A stretch of 64,000 nucleotides of DNA, from positions 186,001 to 250,000 of the forward strand of contig SCRD01000012.1 in assembly GCA_004298155.1 (NCBI GenBank), written 5' to 3'. Source of the DNA: Acidobacteriota bacterium. GTDB lineage: Bacteria; Acidobacteriota; Terriglobia; UBA7540. The number at the start of each line of letters is the position of its first letter. Positions within the stretch are counted from its first letter, which is position 1. Below the pieces are notes generated by a model, which was given only the letters and a program-made list of their open reading frames with translations, was not told where the DNA came from and did not search any database. Shown piece by piece: positions 27,311-37,446 of the stretch. Both the position numbers and the translations under genes were made by a program.

Positions 27311-28803
27311 TCTCCCGGCGTCCTCAAAATCCAGCGGTTGTCGCGCAGAAAAGCGCCCACCAGCAGCACATCCGAGCTGCCGCACACGATCTCGCGGCAG
27401 AATGTCACTGGCGAAAGGATTTCGGGGTCCCTGCTTGCCACATCATGCAGCACGCGCCGCGCTTCCGCATGCCGCCGGTCCTGCCAAAGCACAAACGCCT
27501 GAAGCGCCTGCATCGATGTCGAATGCGGGTCAACGGCCAGCGCCTGCGCGCACTCTGCCAGTGAAGCATCAGCCTGGCGCTCCCGCCAGAAAGCCAGCGC
27601 CAGCACCCGGTGGCCTTCCGCCGCTCCGGGGTCGCGTGCCGCAAGCGCCTGGGCCTGCGAAATTGCGCCCTGCACGTCGCCCTGGCGCAGCTCTATCAGC
27701 GCGAGTTGCTCGCTTGCCGGAAGAAAATCCGGCCGCGAAGCAACAATCTTTTTGAACAATTCATTCGCGCGCGCCGCCTCTCCGGATTTCATCAGGAGCT
27801 TGCCAAGCTCAAACTCGCTTTGCCAGTCATCCGGGTCGAGCGCCACAGCCTTTTTGAACATGCCGAGAGCTTCTCCAACCTGCCTCGCCGCAAGATAAAT
27901 CCTGGCAAGCGCTGCATAGGCCGCGCCCAGCCCAGGCGACACATGGATGGCCTGGTTGAAGTACTTTTGCGCCTGGGCAGGGTCCTGCCGGGCGAGAGAA
28001 AGCTGCCCCAGGCCGAGATAAGCCGGGCCGCTGGATGGATTTTCTTCGATTGCTTTCCTGTATTCGACTTCGGCGCGCAATTCATCGCCCGCAGCGGAAT
28101 AGGCGCGCCCCAGGGCCACGTGCGCCTGCGAGCGCTCCGCTGCTGAAGAGGCAAGAGAGATTGAACCCGAGGCATCGGCCTGCGCCTCCTTGTTCCTGCC
28201 TGCCTCGAGTTCCATTTCCGCAAGTTCCAGGCGCATGCTGAAGTCCTGCGGCTCAAGCGACGAGGCTTTCTGAATTTCGCTCAACGCCATTGAGCGGAAG
28301 TCTTCCGCGGCGAGGCCTGTGGCCGTGGCCCTCTCTGCCGGCCCGCTATAGATGCCCCATGCAAGCTGGCTAAGTTCAAAGTGCGCCCGGGCGCTGCCTG
28401 GTTCCAGCCTGGCCACGATGCTCAGCTCCTGCCAGGCCCGGGCAAAGGCCCCGTCGCGCCACAAGGCAATGCCAAGCCCTCGATGGGCGGCCGCAAAATC
28501 TGGGGCAATCTGGATCGCTTTCTGATAGGCGGCCTCCGCGCTCGCAAAGTCCTTTTGGTCCAGCAGCCTGTCGCCGTCGTTCACCAGCGCGGTAGCCTCC
28601 TTTGGCGGCACGCTGATGGCGGTGGGCTGCGTTGCCGCAGCGCCGCCTTCCGGCTTCTGGACTGCCCCCAAAATCGTTCCAGAAACCATCACGCAAGCCA
28701 GCAGCAGGCCTGCAAATACACAAGCAGAAAAAAACTCCCACTGCAAGAGCCGGGCTACGCTGAATAGCCTGCTACTCCGGCACGTGGATTTGTTTGGGGT
28801 CAT
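27304..28803 (-). CDS. membrane-anchored TPR-repeat protein
   Basis: This protein of about 499 residues has a basic N-terminus, one membrane helix (about 20-42) and then a long tetratricopeptide array (for example ALVNDGDRLLDQKDFASAEA and repeated 'A...LG...L' units) to about residue 440. The start is set at 28803 (MTPNKS...), which overlaps the end of the OB-fold gene by 32 bases. The frame is open further upstream, but that sequence lies inside the other gene and looks non-coding in this frame. The C-terminal 40 residues are Cys-containing and not TPR. It probably acts as a scaffold; no enzyme motif was found. The two genes are likely cotranscribed. Confidence 0.75.
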   Translation of the reverse strand: MTPNKSTCRSSRLFSVARLLQWEFFSACVFAGLLLACVMVSGTILGAVQKPEGGAAATQPTAISVPPKEATALVNDGDRLLDQKDFASAEAAYQKAIQIAPDFAAAHRGLGIALWRDGAFARAWQELSIVARLEPGSARAHFELSQLAWGIYSGPAERATATGLAAEDFRSMALSEIQKASSLEPQDFSMRLELAEMELEAGRNKEAQADASGSISLASSAAERSQAHVALGRAYSAAGDELRAEVEYRKAIEENPSSGPAYLGLGQLSLARQDPAQAQKYFNQAIHVSPGLGAAYAALARIYLAARQVGEALGMFKKAVALDPDDWQSEFELGKLLMKSGEAARANELFKKIVASRPDFLPASEQLALIELRQGDVQGAISQAQALAARDPGAAEGHRVLALAFWRERQADASLAECAQALAVDPHSTSMQALQAFVLWQDRRHAEARRVLHDVASRDPEILSPVTFCREIVCGSSDVLLVGAFLRDNRWILRTPGDQ

Positions 28804-29203
28804 GGATAATGATTTCAGCACGGCCATTGTAGGATGTGATCTCGCCTGCGATCTCAACTCTTCTGCCTTCAAGCGATCCCAGGTTTCCGAAGCGGGAACG
28901 GTCCGTCGCAAAGATGACACTGCCAAAGGCGCAATTGCGGTAGTCCTGGCAAAAGTCGAGAAACGTGCTCCCGGAGCGCGAGGTGAAAACGCGCAGCACC
29001 CGTCCTTCCACGCAGGTATTCTCTCCCGTGTGCAGGCTAGCCTGGGGGATATCAACGCATCCTCCCTGCGGGACCGCGACACTGCCGGCCTGGACGTCGT
29101 GTTTCGCAGCGTGACGCAGGCCCAGGCGGTATGCCACCATGGAACTTAGAACAACGGCCGCGATGCCGGCCACGGCTATGCCTGCGGTTTTCTTTCGAAT
29201 CAT
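28772..29203 (-). CDS. OB-fold domain protein with N-terminal membrane helix
   Basis: This 143-residue protein has a membrane or signal helix at about 5-28. An OB-fold-like beta-barrel follows at about 55-140, with a pattern starting CVEGRVLRVFTSRSG and continuing FLDFCQDY and LEGRRVEIAGEITSYNGRAEI, typical of the nucleic-acid-binding OB-fold/YhcR-like group. The ATG at 29203 is used; the frame continues upstream without a plausible N-terminus. Four cysteines (two pairs) could form disulfides outside the cytoplasm. It lies directly upstream of and overlapping the TPR gene. Ligand unknown. Confidence 0.65.
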   Translation of the reverse strand: MIRKKTAGIAVAGIAAVVLSSMVAYRLGLRHAAKHDVQAGSVAVPQGGCVDIPQASLHTGENTCVEGRVLRVFTSRSGSTFLDFCQDYRNCAFGSVIFATDRSRFGNLGSLEGRRVEIAGEITSYNGRAEIIIHDPKQIHVPE

Positions 29204-29437
29204 GACAACAATCGATAAAATTGCGGACCTGGGAAGCTCTGCTTCCTGTGAGAGGGCAAACCCGTACTCCGCCCCGCCTCCCGCACATGAGTATAACAAA
29301 CGCGGTCTGCGACAATTGAAACAACGCAACGATGCGGCGCGCCCGCCGGGTCATGGGGCCATGTAGCGGCAGCTTTACGCCGCCACGTAGCCATGTAATT
29401 TCACCGCTGCTTCGCCCAAATCGAGGATGGCCCTCTG

Positions 29438-30205
29438 CTAAGCGCGCCTGGCACGAAAAACTCCGTGCGGGTCGTGTTCAAAGTGATAGATCTTTGCCAC
29501 TTCGATTTCGAAGCGGCGCAGCCAGGTGAATTTACCAGCAGCCAGGGCCGCAAAGGTTCCAAGCAGTGGACCGGCCCAATAAACCCACCATCCGTACCAA
29601 TCGCCTGCCACAAGCGATGGCCCGATGCTGCGCGCCGGGTTGGTGCTGGTGCCAGAAACGGGCGCCTCTAGATAAACCATCACGGCGTACAGGAAAGGAA
29701 ACAGCAGGGGCGTGTAAGAACGAAGGCGGTGGTGCCCGAGAAATAAGAACAGCCCTGCTATCAAGCCAAACGTGGTGACAGTTTCCCCCAGCATGGCCTG
29801 CCATAGCGTAAAGCCGTTCCCTGGAAAAGTTCCGCCAAAGCCGATGCTGGCGCCCATCCGCCCCCAGGCCAGCAGCGGCAAAGCGCCTGCAATTCCGCCG
29901 GCAAGTTGCGCAACTACGTACCCGAGCGCATGAGGGCCGCTCATTTTGCCTTTCATCCAGAAAGCCAGCGTCACAACAGGATTGATATGCGCGCCGCTGC
30001 TTTTCCCCAAAGGTGAGACTGCAATCGAGGCGCCGGTCACTCCAAACAGGAAGCCTGTAATGATCCGCCGGAGCGCAGAGTCAGGCAGGAGCGCGGCCAC
30101 AGGGCTTCCCTGGCCGAAATTGAGGATCACAATGGAAACGCCCACGGCAACAAGCAAGGCCGTGCCAGCAAACTCCGCCAGGAAGAGTGTCCACAGGTTT
30201 TTCAT
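29438..30205 (-). CDS. aquaporin/glycerol-facilitator family (MIP) channel
   Basis: This 255-residue protein has six membrane helices and the two half-helix signature loops. The first is SGAHINPVVT, with NPV in place of the usual NPA; the second is GTSTNPARS with a normal NPA. The Arg of the selectivity filter follows the second motif. MIP channels conduct water, glycerol or other small neutral solutes across the inner membrane. Length is normal for the family. The altered first motif places it away from standard AqpZ, so the solute is uncertain. The 5' side is the repeat-rich intergenic patch at 30301-30547. Confidence 0.86.
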   Translation of the reverse strand: MKNLWTLFLAEFAGTALLVAVGVSIVILNFGQGSPVAALLPDSALRRIITGFLFGVTGASIAVSPLGKSSGAHINPVVTLAFWMKGKMSGPHALGYVVAQLAGGIAGALPLLAWGRMGASIGFGGTFPGNGFTLWQAMLGETVTTFGLIAGLFLFLGHHRLRSYTPLLFPFLYAVMVYLEAPVSGTSTNPARSIGPSLVAGDWYGWWVYWAGPLLGTFAALAAGKFTWLRRFEIEVAKIYHFEHDPHGVFRARRA

Positions 30206-30300
30206 TATTCTTATGCCGAGGCCGGGGCCGTCAGGCGATGATATATTTTGGGGGATTGAGTCGCGAGGATCGGCGGCCGGCTAGCCTTTTTTGCATGTGG

Positions 30301-30547
30301 GAGGTTCAACTCTCTCTCCGGTTCGTTTTCTCGCCGTTCTTTATTTTCAATAAGATCGGCAGCCTCGTTTTAGCTTTGTTTCCGGTTCGTTTTTTTAGCA
30401 GTCACGTGTTTTCAATAACTTCTCCGCTTCGTTTTTCGGTTCGTTCCGGTTCGTTTTTCAGGCCCGATCCTTTGTTTTCAACAACTTCTCCGGTTCGTTT
30501 TTCAAAACAACGATTTTTTTGTCCCATTCGTCCCATTTGTCCCAAAG
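30301..30547. repeat. degenerate intergenic repeat patch
   Basis: Four exact copies of CCGGTTCGTTTT occur at 30318-30329, 30382-30393, 30446-30457 and 30490-30501, with near-copies at 30424-30435 and 30437-30445. A 19-base element GTTTTCAAYAACTTCTCCG occurs at 30408-30426 and 30474-30492, 66 bases apart. Three tandem 9-base units starting GTCCCA follow at 30521-30547. The patch lies in the 478-base gap between the M16 peptidase 3' end and the aquaporin start. It has no spacers of uniform length, so it is not a CRISPR. The origin is unknown. Confidence 0.75.
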
Positions 30548-30683
30548 GCCTGCACGCTCAAGGCACGAGAGAAGGCTACCATACTAGCCCACGACTGTCA
30601 AGGAGTTTCTCACGCACAGAGCAGAAGTCAAGGGCCGCAAGATGAAAAGCCCAGGGCCATCGATCGCCGCTACTGCGAGAACG

Positions 30684-33434
30684 CTAGTGCGGCTGTGGGC
30701 CTTCGGTTACCTGTACAAGGCCTTCGGGGCGGAGCCATCTGGCAAAGGCCTTCTGGACTTCCGGCGCGGTTATTTTCACATATTGCCGGGCTGACTGCAC
30801 CGGCTCGTCGAGCGGCAATCCCATCGAGGAGCGGTAGATCAGCCCGCCGGCGATCCTGCTCAGGCTCGATTCTGAGAGCGGTATTTCGCGCAGCAGCATC
30901 GTCTTGGCCTGGCGCAGCTCGCCTTCGCTGACGGCCCTGGTTTGCATTTCCTTGAGATCGCGGACAATGATGGCCCGCGCTCTGGACACTTTCGGCGGAT
31001 CGCAGGCGTAAGTCACCTGATAAACCGTGCGCGTCTTTCCAAAGTTGAAGGAGGAGCCGACGTAATACACCAGCCCTGCGTTTTCGCGCAAGTCCTGATA
31101 GAGCCGGGTAGCGTAAAAGCCTCCGCCGAGAACGTGATTGCCTACTTCAAGCGGGTAGTAATCCGGGCTGAACCGCGTGAGTTTCAGCGTTTCGGCCAGC
31201 GTCACGCTGTCCTGCACTCTGCTCTTGTCTGGCACGGCTGTGCTGGCTGGAGAATTGTCCGGGACCGCGGGAAGGTCCGTAGGGGGCCTGGGGCCGCCGG
31301 CCTTCCAGCCGCCAAAGTATTTTTCAATCACGGCTTTCGCATCGTCCGGCGCGACCTTGCCGATCACCACAATGGTGCCCATGTCCGGCCTGAATACGTG
31401 CTGGTAATAGGCCTTGACGTCGTCGAGCGTTAGCGAAGAAACCGTTTTCGGCGTTGCCTCGCGCAGAGTCGGATCGGCCTTTGGGAACAGCGCAACGTGG
31501 ATGGCGCGCCCCGTCAGGTAGTCAGGACTTTGAAGCTGCTGCGCTACGGTGGCGGCCAGTTGGTTTTGAGTAACCTTGAACGCCTGTTCGGGCAGCGCCG
31601 GCTGCAGTTCATTCTGCGCCAGAAGTTCCACGCCGCGGTCGAGGTGGTTTGCCAGCACGCTGAGCGAGAAATCAGGCCCGGCGGACTCATCGGCGCCGAT
31701 ATCATCCAATGCTTTCTGGAAGGCGATGCGGCCAAGCGTTGTGCTCCCGTATGGGAACAGTTGGTCCAGTTCCTCGGCTGCACCTTCCTTCCCTTTTGGA
31801 GTTTCAAGATCCGCATTGTTCTTGATGTGGCCGTAGATGCTGACCGTGTCGCTGATGGATTCCGGCTGCACAATCAGCTTCAGGCCGTTCGAGAGCGTGC
31901 TGACCACAGGGTGCACGGTCGGTTCCGGAATGGATAGCTTTTTCATGGCCGCTTCTGCCCAGGCGGGCAGCTTGACGGACTTGGTGTGTTTGGGAGCAAA
32001 AGATTCCCGCCCGCCGAAGGATTTTGTGGAGACCGGCCTGCCTGATGACTGCGGCGTCAGCACTGCCGTGATTGCTTTCGATTGCGCCAGATATTGGCGC
32101 GCAACGCGGTTGACGTCCTCCACTGTCACCTTTTGAATTGCGTCAACATCGTCTATTGGCGATTCCCGGCCTTCCACGGCCAGGGCGTTTGACCATGCCA
32201 TGGCAAGCCCTGAAACGGAATTCTTCTGGAATTCCACGCTGGCCAGTTCATGCCGCTTGGCAGCGGCCACCAGGTCCCGAGGCAGGCCATTCCTGAGGTC
32301 ATCCTCCAGCACCTTGCGGATTTCCCCGGCAAGCTCTGCGCCGGTGGTTTCCCTGGTAAATGCTCCGATAGCGTAGCCAAGGCTTGCGTTGGGCAAAGAT
32401 TCCAGAGAAAAGCCTGCGTAGAGGGCCTTCCCTTCCGGCACCAGAGCGTACAGGCTGCCGCGCTGGCTGCTGAGAACATCGGCCAGCACCTCTGCCGCGG
32501 CAAAATCAGCGCTGCTCGAACCGGGCAGGCGGAAAGAAAGCAATGACAACCCGTAGGGCAGGTCCGTTTCCAGATTGAGCGTCTGAGCGCTGACCGGCTG
32601 GAGCGGGAAGGCGGGTTTGCGAGGAAGTGTTTTTGAAGGGACCGGGCCGAACAGTTTTTTTACTTCGGCCAGAGCGGACTGCGGGTTGACGTCGCCCACG
32701 ATCACCAGGATGGCGTTGTTGGGCGCATACCAGTCGTTGTAAAACTTTTGCAGCATCACCCCGGTGGTCTTGTTGAAGGACGGGCGCGAGCCGAGCGCGT
32801 CGTGCTCATAGGGCGTCCCGCGAAACATGGCGGCCAGCAGTTTTGTGTAGAAAACATATTCGGGATTGGAGAGGTCCTGGGCCACTTCCTGCTCGATGGC
32901 GCCGCGTTCCTGGTTCCAGAGCTTGTCCGTATCCAGAACTCCGCGCATGCGAGTGGATTCGACGTGGAGCGCCACGTTGAGATCGGCAACCGGCACGGTA
33001 AAGAAATATTGCGTGACGGTCTGCTGCGTGTCGGCATCGAATTCACCGCCCATCGCAGCGGCAATGTCCGCCAGTTGATTGGCGGAAAGGCCGGGGCTGC
33101 CGCGGAACATCATGTGTTCCTGCGCATGGGCCATGCCCGGGAAACCTTCCGGGGCCTGGTCGGAGCCGGCCTTGTAATTCATTACGGTGGTGACAACCGG
33201 GGCCAGCGTGTTGCGCACAATCACAACCCGCAGGCCGTTGGATAGGGTGGCCCGCAGCACGTCCTGGCTCGCGGCGGCCTTGGCGCGCGCGGGCGCTGCC
33301 GCGAGCAAAATGACCGCTAAATACGCAGCCATCAAAATAGCGCAGGCACGAAGCCGGCGCCTCAGCCCTGCAGCCGGCGTTCCGCACTGCCTGCTTTCAC
33401 ATGTTCCGGAATGATCCAGTCGAATTGCTTTCAT
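30684..33434 (-). CDS. M16-family zinc peptidase, two-domain
   Basis: This 916-residue protein has a signal segment at about 30-52. The N-terminal M16 domain carries the inverted zinc motif HAQEH at residues 103-107, with the downstream glutamates in AIEQE (179-183). A second M16-like half starts near residue 500 (TLSNGLKLIV). At the position of its zinc motif the sequence is GAAEEL, without histidines, so that half is structural, as is normal in two-half insulinase/pitrilysin-like enzymes. The protein should degrade peptides in the periplasm. It ends in VTEGPQPH. It is transcribed away from the quinoprotein gene. Family assignment is firm; the substrate is unknown. Confidence 0.9.
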   Translation of the reverse strand: MKAIRLDHSGTCESRQCGTPAAGLRRRLRACAILMAAYLAVILLAAAPARAKAAASQDVLRATLSNGLRVVIVRNTLAPVVTTVMNYKAGSDQAPEGFPGMAHAQEHMMFRGSPGLSANQLADIAAAMGGEFDADTQQTVTQYFFTVPVADLNVALHVESTRMRGVLDTDKLWNQERGAIEQEVAQDLSNPEYVFYTKLLAAMFRGTPYEHDALGSRPSFNKTTGVMLQKFYNDWYAPNNAILVIVGDVNPQSALAEVKKLFGPVPSKTLPRKPAFPLQPVSAQTLNLETDLPYGLSLLSFRLPGSSSADFAAAEVLADVLSSQRGSLYALVPEGKALYAGFSLESLPNASLGYAIGAFTRETTGAELAGEIRKVLEDDLRNGLPRDLVAAAKRHELASVEFQKNSVSGLAMAWSNALAVEGRESPIDDVDAIQKVTVEDVNRVARQYLAQSKAITAVLTPQSSGRPVSTKSFGGRESFAPKHTKSVKLPAWAEAAMKKLSIPEPTVHPVVSTLSNGLKLIVQPESISDTVSIYGHIKNNADLETPKGKEGAAEELDQLFPYGSTTLGRIAFQKALDDIGADESAGPDFSLSVLANHLDRGVELLAQNELQPALPEQAFKVTQNQLAATVAQQLQSPDYLTGRAIHVALFPKADPTLREATPKTVSSLTLDDVKAYYQHVFRPDMGTIVVIGKVAPDDAKAVIEKYFGGWKAGGPRPPTDLPAVPDNSPASTAVPDKSRVQDSVTLAETLKLTRFSPDYYPLEVGNHVLGGGFYATRLYQDLRENAGLVYYVGSSFNFGKTRTVYQVTYACDPPKVSRARAIIVRDLKEMQTRAVSEGELRQAKTMLLREIPLSESSLSRIAGGLIYRSSMGLPLDEPVQSARQYVKITAPEVQKAFARWLRPEGLVQVTEGPQPH

Positions 33435-33702
33435 TATTTTTGGGCCCTTCAGTTTCGGAGTTTATTGATTCTTACAGGTCCGGCTGGCGTGCGTTGCCCC
33501 GGACCATGGCAAACCGCCGTCCCGTGGTTAGATGCATTGATGCGCGGCAAAGTCTGCCTGCGCGGCGCGGCGTTGCTTCCCGGTCCTTCAATCACACTCC
33601 AGCCAAAATTGAATATCTACAAAATCCTACCGCTTGCGTGCCAATCTTTGATAAATTGGGCCGCACGCTATTTGGAGTAAATCCCTGCAAAGGACTATTG
33701 GA

Positions 33703-35895
33703 ATGCCTAAGCTGACAAGCCGCTTCCCCACCGCGCGAAGTCAAAACACCCATCATACGAGGCCGCTCGCACTATTTCAAATTGCGGCGCTGACGGTTGC
33801 CGTGGGGTTTCTGACCCAATGTGCAAAACGTCAAGAGGAGCCCGCGGGCAGCGAGAATTACCAAGCCTGGCGCGTCGTGGGCGGCACGCCCGACAACATC
33901 CACTATTCCACACTCGGCCAGATCAATCGCGGCAACGTCAGCCAGCTAAAGGCGGCCTGGAAATACGATACCGGCGACGTATTTAAGGGTTCCGAAATGG
34001 AGTGCAATCCCATCGTTGTCAACGGAGTCCTTTATGCCACATCGCCCAAACTTCGTGTGTTTGCTCTCAACGCCGCCACGGGCAAGCTGATCTGGAGTTT
34101 CAGCCCGCCCCAGGAAGACCCCGTGCACAAGGTGCGCAATCGAGGAGTCACCTATTGGAGCGAAGGAAATGATCAGCGCATCTTATTTGTTTTCGAACAC
34201 GACCTTTACGCCCTGGACGCCTCAACCGGCAAACCGGTTCTGACCTTCGGCCAGGCGGGGCATATCGACCTTCGCGAAGGCCTTGGACGCGATCCCGAGG
34301 GCCTCAGCGTTACCGACACGAGCCCCGGCGTCGTCTACAAAGACCTTATCATCATGGGCAGCAGCCTGCCCGAAGACCTTCCCTGCCCCCCTGGCGACAT
34401 CCGCGCCTATGACGTGAGGAGCGGCAAAATGCGGTGGAGTTTTCACACCATCCCGCGTCCCGGCGAGCCCGGCTACGAAACTTGGCCGAAGGACGCCTGG
34501 AAGTACACCGGAGGAGCCAACAACTGGGCGGGCCTCACCGTTGATGTGAAGCGCGGACTGGTGTTCGTGCCCACCGGCTCGGCTGCTTTCGATTTCTATG
34601 GTTCCGACCGCATCGGCGACGATCTCTATGCCAACTGCCTGTTGGCGCTTGATGCCAATACGGGCCATCTGGTGTGGTATTTCCAGGCGGTGAAGCACGA
34701 CCTGTGGGACCGCGATTTCCCCGCCGCTCCCGTACTGGTGACGGTCGAGCATGACGGCCAACGCGTCGACGCGGTAGCTCAGACGACGAAGTCGGGATAT
34801 GTTTTCGTCTTTAACCGCGAAACCGGCAAACCGCTGTTTCCGATTGAGTATCGTAAGGCCCCGGCATCCGATGTGGATGGCGAGAAGACGGCCGAAACAC
34901 AACCGTTTCCGCTTTTGCCACCGCCCTTTGGAGAACAGGAATTTACGCCGGCAATGCTGACTGATCGGACCCCCGCAGCACACAAGGCAGTGCTGGCGCA
35001 ACTGCGAAAGCTCCGCTACGGAGGCCAGTTTATTCCTCCCAGCCGCCAGGGAACAGTAGTCTTCCCGGGCTTTGACGGCGGAGGCGAATGGGGCGGCCCG
35101 GCGTTCGACCCATCGAGCGGCCTGCTTTACGTCAACGCCAACGTGATGGCATGGATCCTGCGGCTGGTTCCGCGGCCTCCAACCAGAGGGCTTGTGAACG
35201 GCCGCCAGCTTTACCTCAGCAATTGCTCGAGTTGCCATAAAGCCAACCTGGCCGGCAGCCCGCCTGAATTCCCTTCTCTTAAGAACATCGCAAGCAAATA
35301 CAACCAACGCCAGCTTGTTGACTTCATCCGAAAAGGCGGCGGACGGATGCCTGCCTTCTCGCAAATCGGGAAAGGGCCGATTCAAGCCATCGCGACTTAT
35401 CTGGCCACAGGGAAGCAGACTATGGCGCGGGCCACATGGGACGAGGATGAAATGGGTCCCTGGCTGAAATATATGACCGATGGTTATAACAAGTTTCTCG
35501 ATCCGGATGGATACCCGGCGGTGAAGCCTCCCTGGGGTACTCTGACCGCCATCGATCTGAACGCCGGAAAATTTGCCTGGCAGATACCCTTCGGGGAGTT
35601 TCCCGAACTTGAGAAGCAAGGAATCCGTAACACGGGCAGTGAGAATTATGGCGGCCCCCTGGTGACCGCTGGAGGGCTTCTCTTTATTGCCGCAACAGAC
35701 CATGACAACAAGTTTCATGCCTTTGATAAAGCCACAGGAAAACTGCTCTGGGAAGCCACACTGCCGTTTGCGGGAAATGCGACTCCCTCGACCTATGAAG
35801 CCGGTGGGCGGCAATACCTGGTGATTGGCGCCGGCGGAGGGAAATGGGGTGCAGCATCCGGCGGCGCCTATGTGGCCTATGCTCTGCCGCAATAG
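33703..35895 (+). CDS. PQQ-type quinoprotein dehydrogenase with internal cytochrome c
   Basis: This 730-residue protein begins with a lipoprotein signal (LTQC, Cys40). An eight-bladed beta-propeller is built from repeats ending in '[11 protein letters not shown]', '[11 protein letters not shown]' and '[11 protein letters not shown]'. Between blades sits a c-type cytochrome domain with CSSCH (Cys508, Cys511, His512) and a likely Met ligand (GRMPAF, about 548). This is the membrane-bound glucose/quinate-dehydrogenase-like group, in which electrons from an alcohol or sugar pass through heme to the respiratory chain. The start follows AAAGGA. No PQQ biosynthesis gene is in the window. The substrate is unknown. 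Confidence 0.88.
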   Translation: MPKLTSRFPTARSQNTHHTRPLALFQIAALTVAVGFLTQCAKRQEEPAGSENYQAWRVVGGTPDNIHYSTLGQINRGNVSQLKAAWKYDTGDVFKGSEMECNPIVVNGVLYATSPKLRVFALNAATGKLIWSFSPPQEDPVHKVRNRGVTYWSEGNDQRILFVFEHDLYALDASTGKPVLTFGQAGHIDLREGLGRDPEGLSVTDTSPGVVYKDLIIMGSSLPEDLPCPPGDIRAYDVRSGKMRWSFHTIPRPGEPGYETWPKDAWKYTGGANNWAGLTVDVKRGLVFVPTGSAAFDFYGSDRIGDDLYANCLLALDANTGHLVWYFQAVKHDLWDRDFPAAPVLVTVEHDGQRVDAVAQTTKSGYVFVFNRETGKPLFPIEYRKAPASDVDGEKTAETQPFPLLPPPFGEQEFTPAMLTDRTPAAHKAVLAQLRKLRYGGQFIPPSRQGTVVFPGFDGGGEWGGPAFDPSSGLLYVNANVMAWILRLVPRPPTRGLVNGRQLYLSNCSSCHKANLAGSPPEFPSLKNIASKYNQRQLVDFIRKGGGRMPAFSQIGKGPIQAIATYLATGKQTMARATWDEDEMGPWLKYMTDGYNKFLDPDGYPAVKPPWGTLTAIDLNAGKFAWQIPFGEFPELEKQGIRNTGSENYGGPLVTAGGLLFIAATDHDNKFHAFDKATGKLLWEATLPFAGNATPSTYEAGGRQYLVIGAGGGKWGAASGGAYVAYALPQ

Positions 35896-36077
35896 GCTTC
35901 CGCAATCATCTGAGATTGGCTTCAGAATTCGCGGCACGGCTGAAGGTGCGGAAAGAAGGCCAACATGGACCGCAGACGTGAGGATTATCACAAGCGCTTG
36001 TGACCATCCTCACTGCCTGTAGACCTATCACGGCATACAAGTTATTCTAGAGGAATGTGTTGGTACTGGAGTTCGAT

Positions 36078-37388
36078 ATGGGGAAACTAAATGATCGGCT
36101 CGCGGAGCAGGCGCCAGACCTCCGTGAGACACTTCGCAGTATTGTTGCCGAGCACGGCGGGGCGGTTGTATCCGAGGTGACGGTCAGCCAGGTTGTTGGC
36201 GGCATGCGGGGCGTAAAGGGGCTGGTTTGTGACACCTCTGTTGTTGAGCCCGACAAAGGGTTATTGGTGAGGGGCATCCCCATCGGCGACCTGAAGAAAC
36301 GGCTCCCTGAAGAAATCTTTTACCTGCTTTGTACCGGTGAGCTTCCCGAAGCTGAAGCGCTAGCCAGCCTGCAGCAGGAGCTGCGGCAACGCGCTCAGGT
36401 TCCCTCCTACGTCTGGAATGTCCTTAAAGCGTTGCCGGCAGATACCCACCCCATGGCCATGTTCAGCACAGCCATTCTTTCCATGGAGCGCGAATCGGTC
36501 TTTCGAAAACGGTATTCAGAGGGAATGCAAAAGGCGGATTACTGGGAACCGGCATTGGAGGACGCACTCCGTCTGCTTGCCGTGCTTCCCGGAATTGCTG
36601 CGGGCATCTACCGCATTCACTTTCGCAAGGGCGAGCCGCTGCCGCCCAATCTCAGCCTCGATTGGGGGGCGGATTACGCCTCAATGCTGGGCCTGTCAGA
36701 CACTACGGGCGGGTTTCGCGACCTGATCCGCCTCTTCCTTACTCTCCACTGCGATCATGAGGGAGGTAACGTCAGCGCTTTCACCTGCCATACGGTCGGT
36801 TCAGCGCTGGCAGATCCATTCTATGCGGTGGCTGCGGGCATGAATGGCCTTGCAGGGCCTCTCCACGGGCTGGCCAATCAAGAGTGCCTGCACTTTGTCC
36901 TCGGGATCCGCAAGAAATACAACGGCGTTCCCACAGACGATCAGCTTCGGGACTACGTCTGGGAGACGCTAAAGGGCGGCCGCGTAATTCCGGGCTATGG
37001 GCACGCCGTGCTTCGCGTCACCGACCCTCGCTTTACTGCCATCCACGAATTTGGCGACCGGGTCTGCCCCGACGACGTCATGTTCAGGATTGTGGACCGC
37101 TTGTTCCACATCACTCCCCAAGTCCTTAAAACACAGGGCAAGGTGAAGGACCCCTGGCCAAACGTCGATGCTGTCTCGGGCTCCTTGCTTTACCTGTTCG
37201 GCCTGACCGAATTTGAGTACTACACGGTCCTGTTCGGAGTGTCACGCGCGCTGGGAATGTGCTCGCAACTGGTTCTCAACCGCTTGCTCGGGACCCCCAT
37301 CACACGGCCCAAGTCGGTAAGCACCGAGTGGCTGATCAAAACAGCGAGCGGCGCAAGTGTACCAACGGCACAGGGTGGGTCAGAATAA
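36078..37388 (+). CDS. citrate synthase, eukaryotic/mitochondrial-like type
   Basis: This 436-residue enzyme condenses acetyl-CoA and oxaloacetate to citrate, the entry reaction of the TCA cycle. Catalytic residues are visible: His263 (GPLHGLANQE), His309 (GYGHAVL) and Asp364 (PNVDAVSG). The acidic N-terminal half and the GKLNDRLAE start are characteristic of the mitochondrial-like branch rather than the hexameric GltA type. ATG at 36078 is chosen because TGGAG lies at normal distance; a GTG at 36057 would add seven residues. It is followed by the OsmC gene after 58 bases. Function is certain. Confidence 0.93.
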   Translation: MGKLNDRLAEQAPDLRETLRSIVAEHGGAVVSEVTVSQVVGGMRGVKGLVCDTSVVEPDKGLLVRGIPIGDLKKRLPEEIFYLLCTGELPEAEALASLQQELRQRAQVPSYVWNVLKALPADTHPMAMFSTAILSMERESVFRKRYSEGMQKADYWEPALEDALRLLAVLPGIAAGIYRIHFRKGEPLPPNLSLDWGADYASMLGLSDTTGGFRDLIRLFLTLHCDHEGGNVSAFTCHTVGSALADPFYAVAAGMNGLAGPLHGLANQECLHFVLGIRKKYNGVPTDDQLRDYVWETLKGGRVIPGYGHAVLRVTDPRFTAIHEFGDRVCPDDVMFRIVDRLFHITPQVLKTQGKVKDPWPNVDAVSGSLLYLFGLTEFEYYTVLFGVSRALGMCSQLVLNRLLGTPITRPKSVSTEWLIKTASGASVPTAQGGSE

Positions 37389-37446
37389 GAGCGAAGGAAG
37401 GCTGCCCGGCCGGCTCGCAATCGCGACCCTACCAGAGGAGGCTTCT

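Noticed and set aside
26249-27385. 378-codon antisense frame over the 2-hydroxyacid dehydrogenase gene
   Set aside because: It mirrors the high-GC third-position bias of the real gene, which has a complete catalytic triad.
30301-30547. CRISPR array
   Set aside because: Repeats are short and irregularly spaced, with no uniform spacers, and there are no cas genes nearby.
30187-30645. Open frame of 152 codons on the plus strand across the repeat patch
   Set aside because: Its codons come from the low-complexity repeats, and it has no protein similarity or ribosome-binding site.
34222-35991. 589-codon antisense frame inside the quinoprotein gene
   Set aside because: It is a codon-bias shadow of a clearly recognised gene; the antisense protein has no domain pattern.
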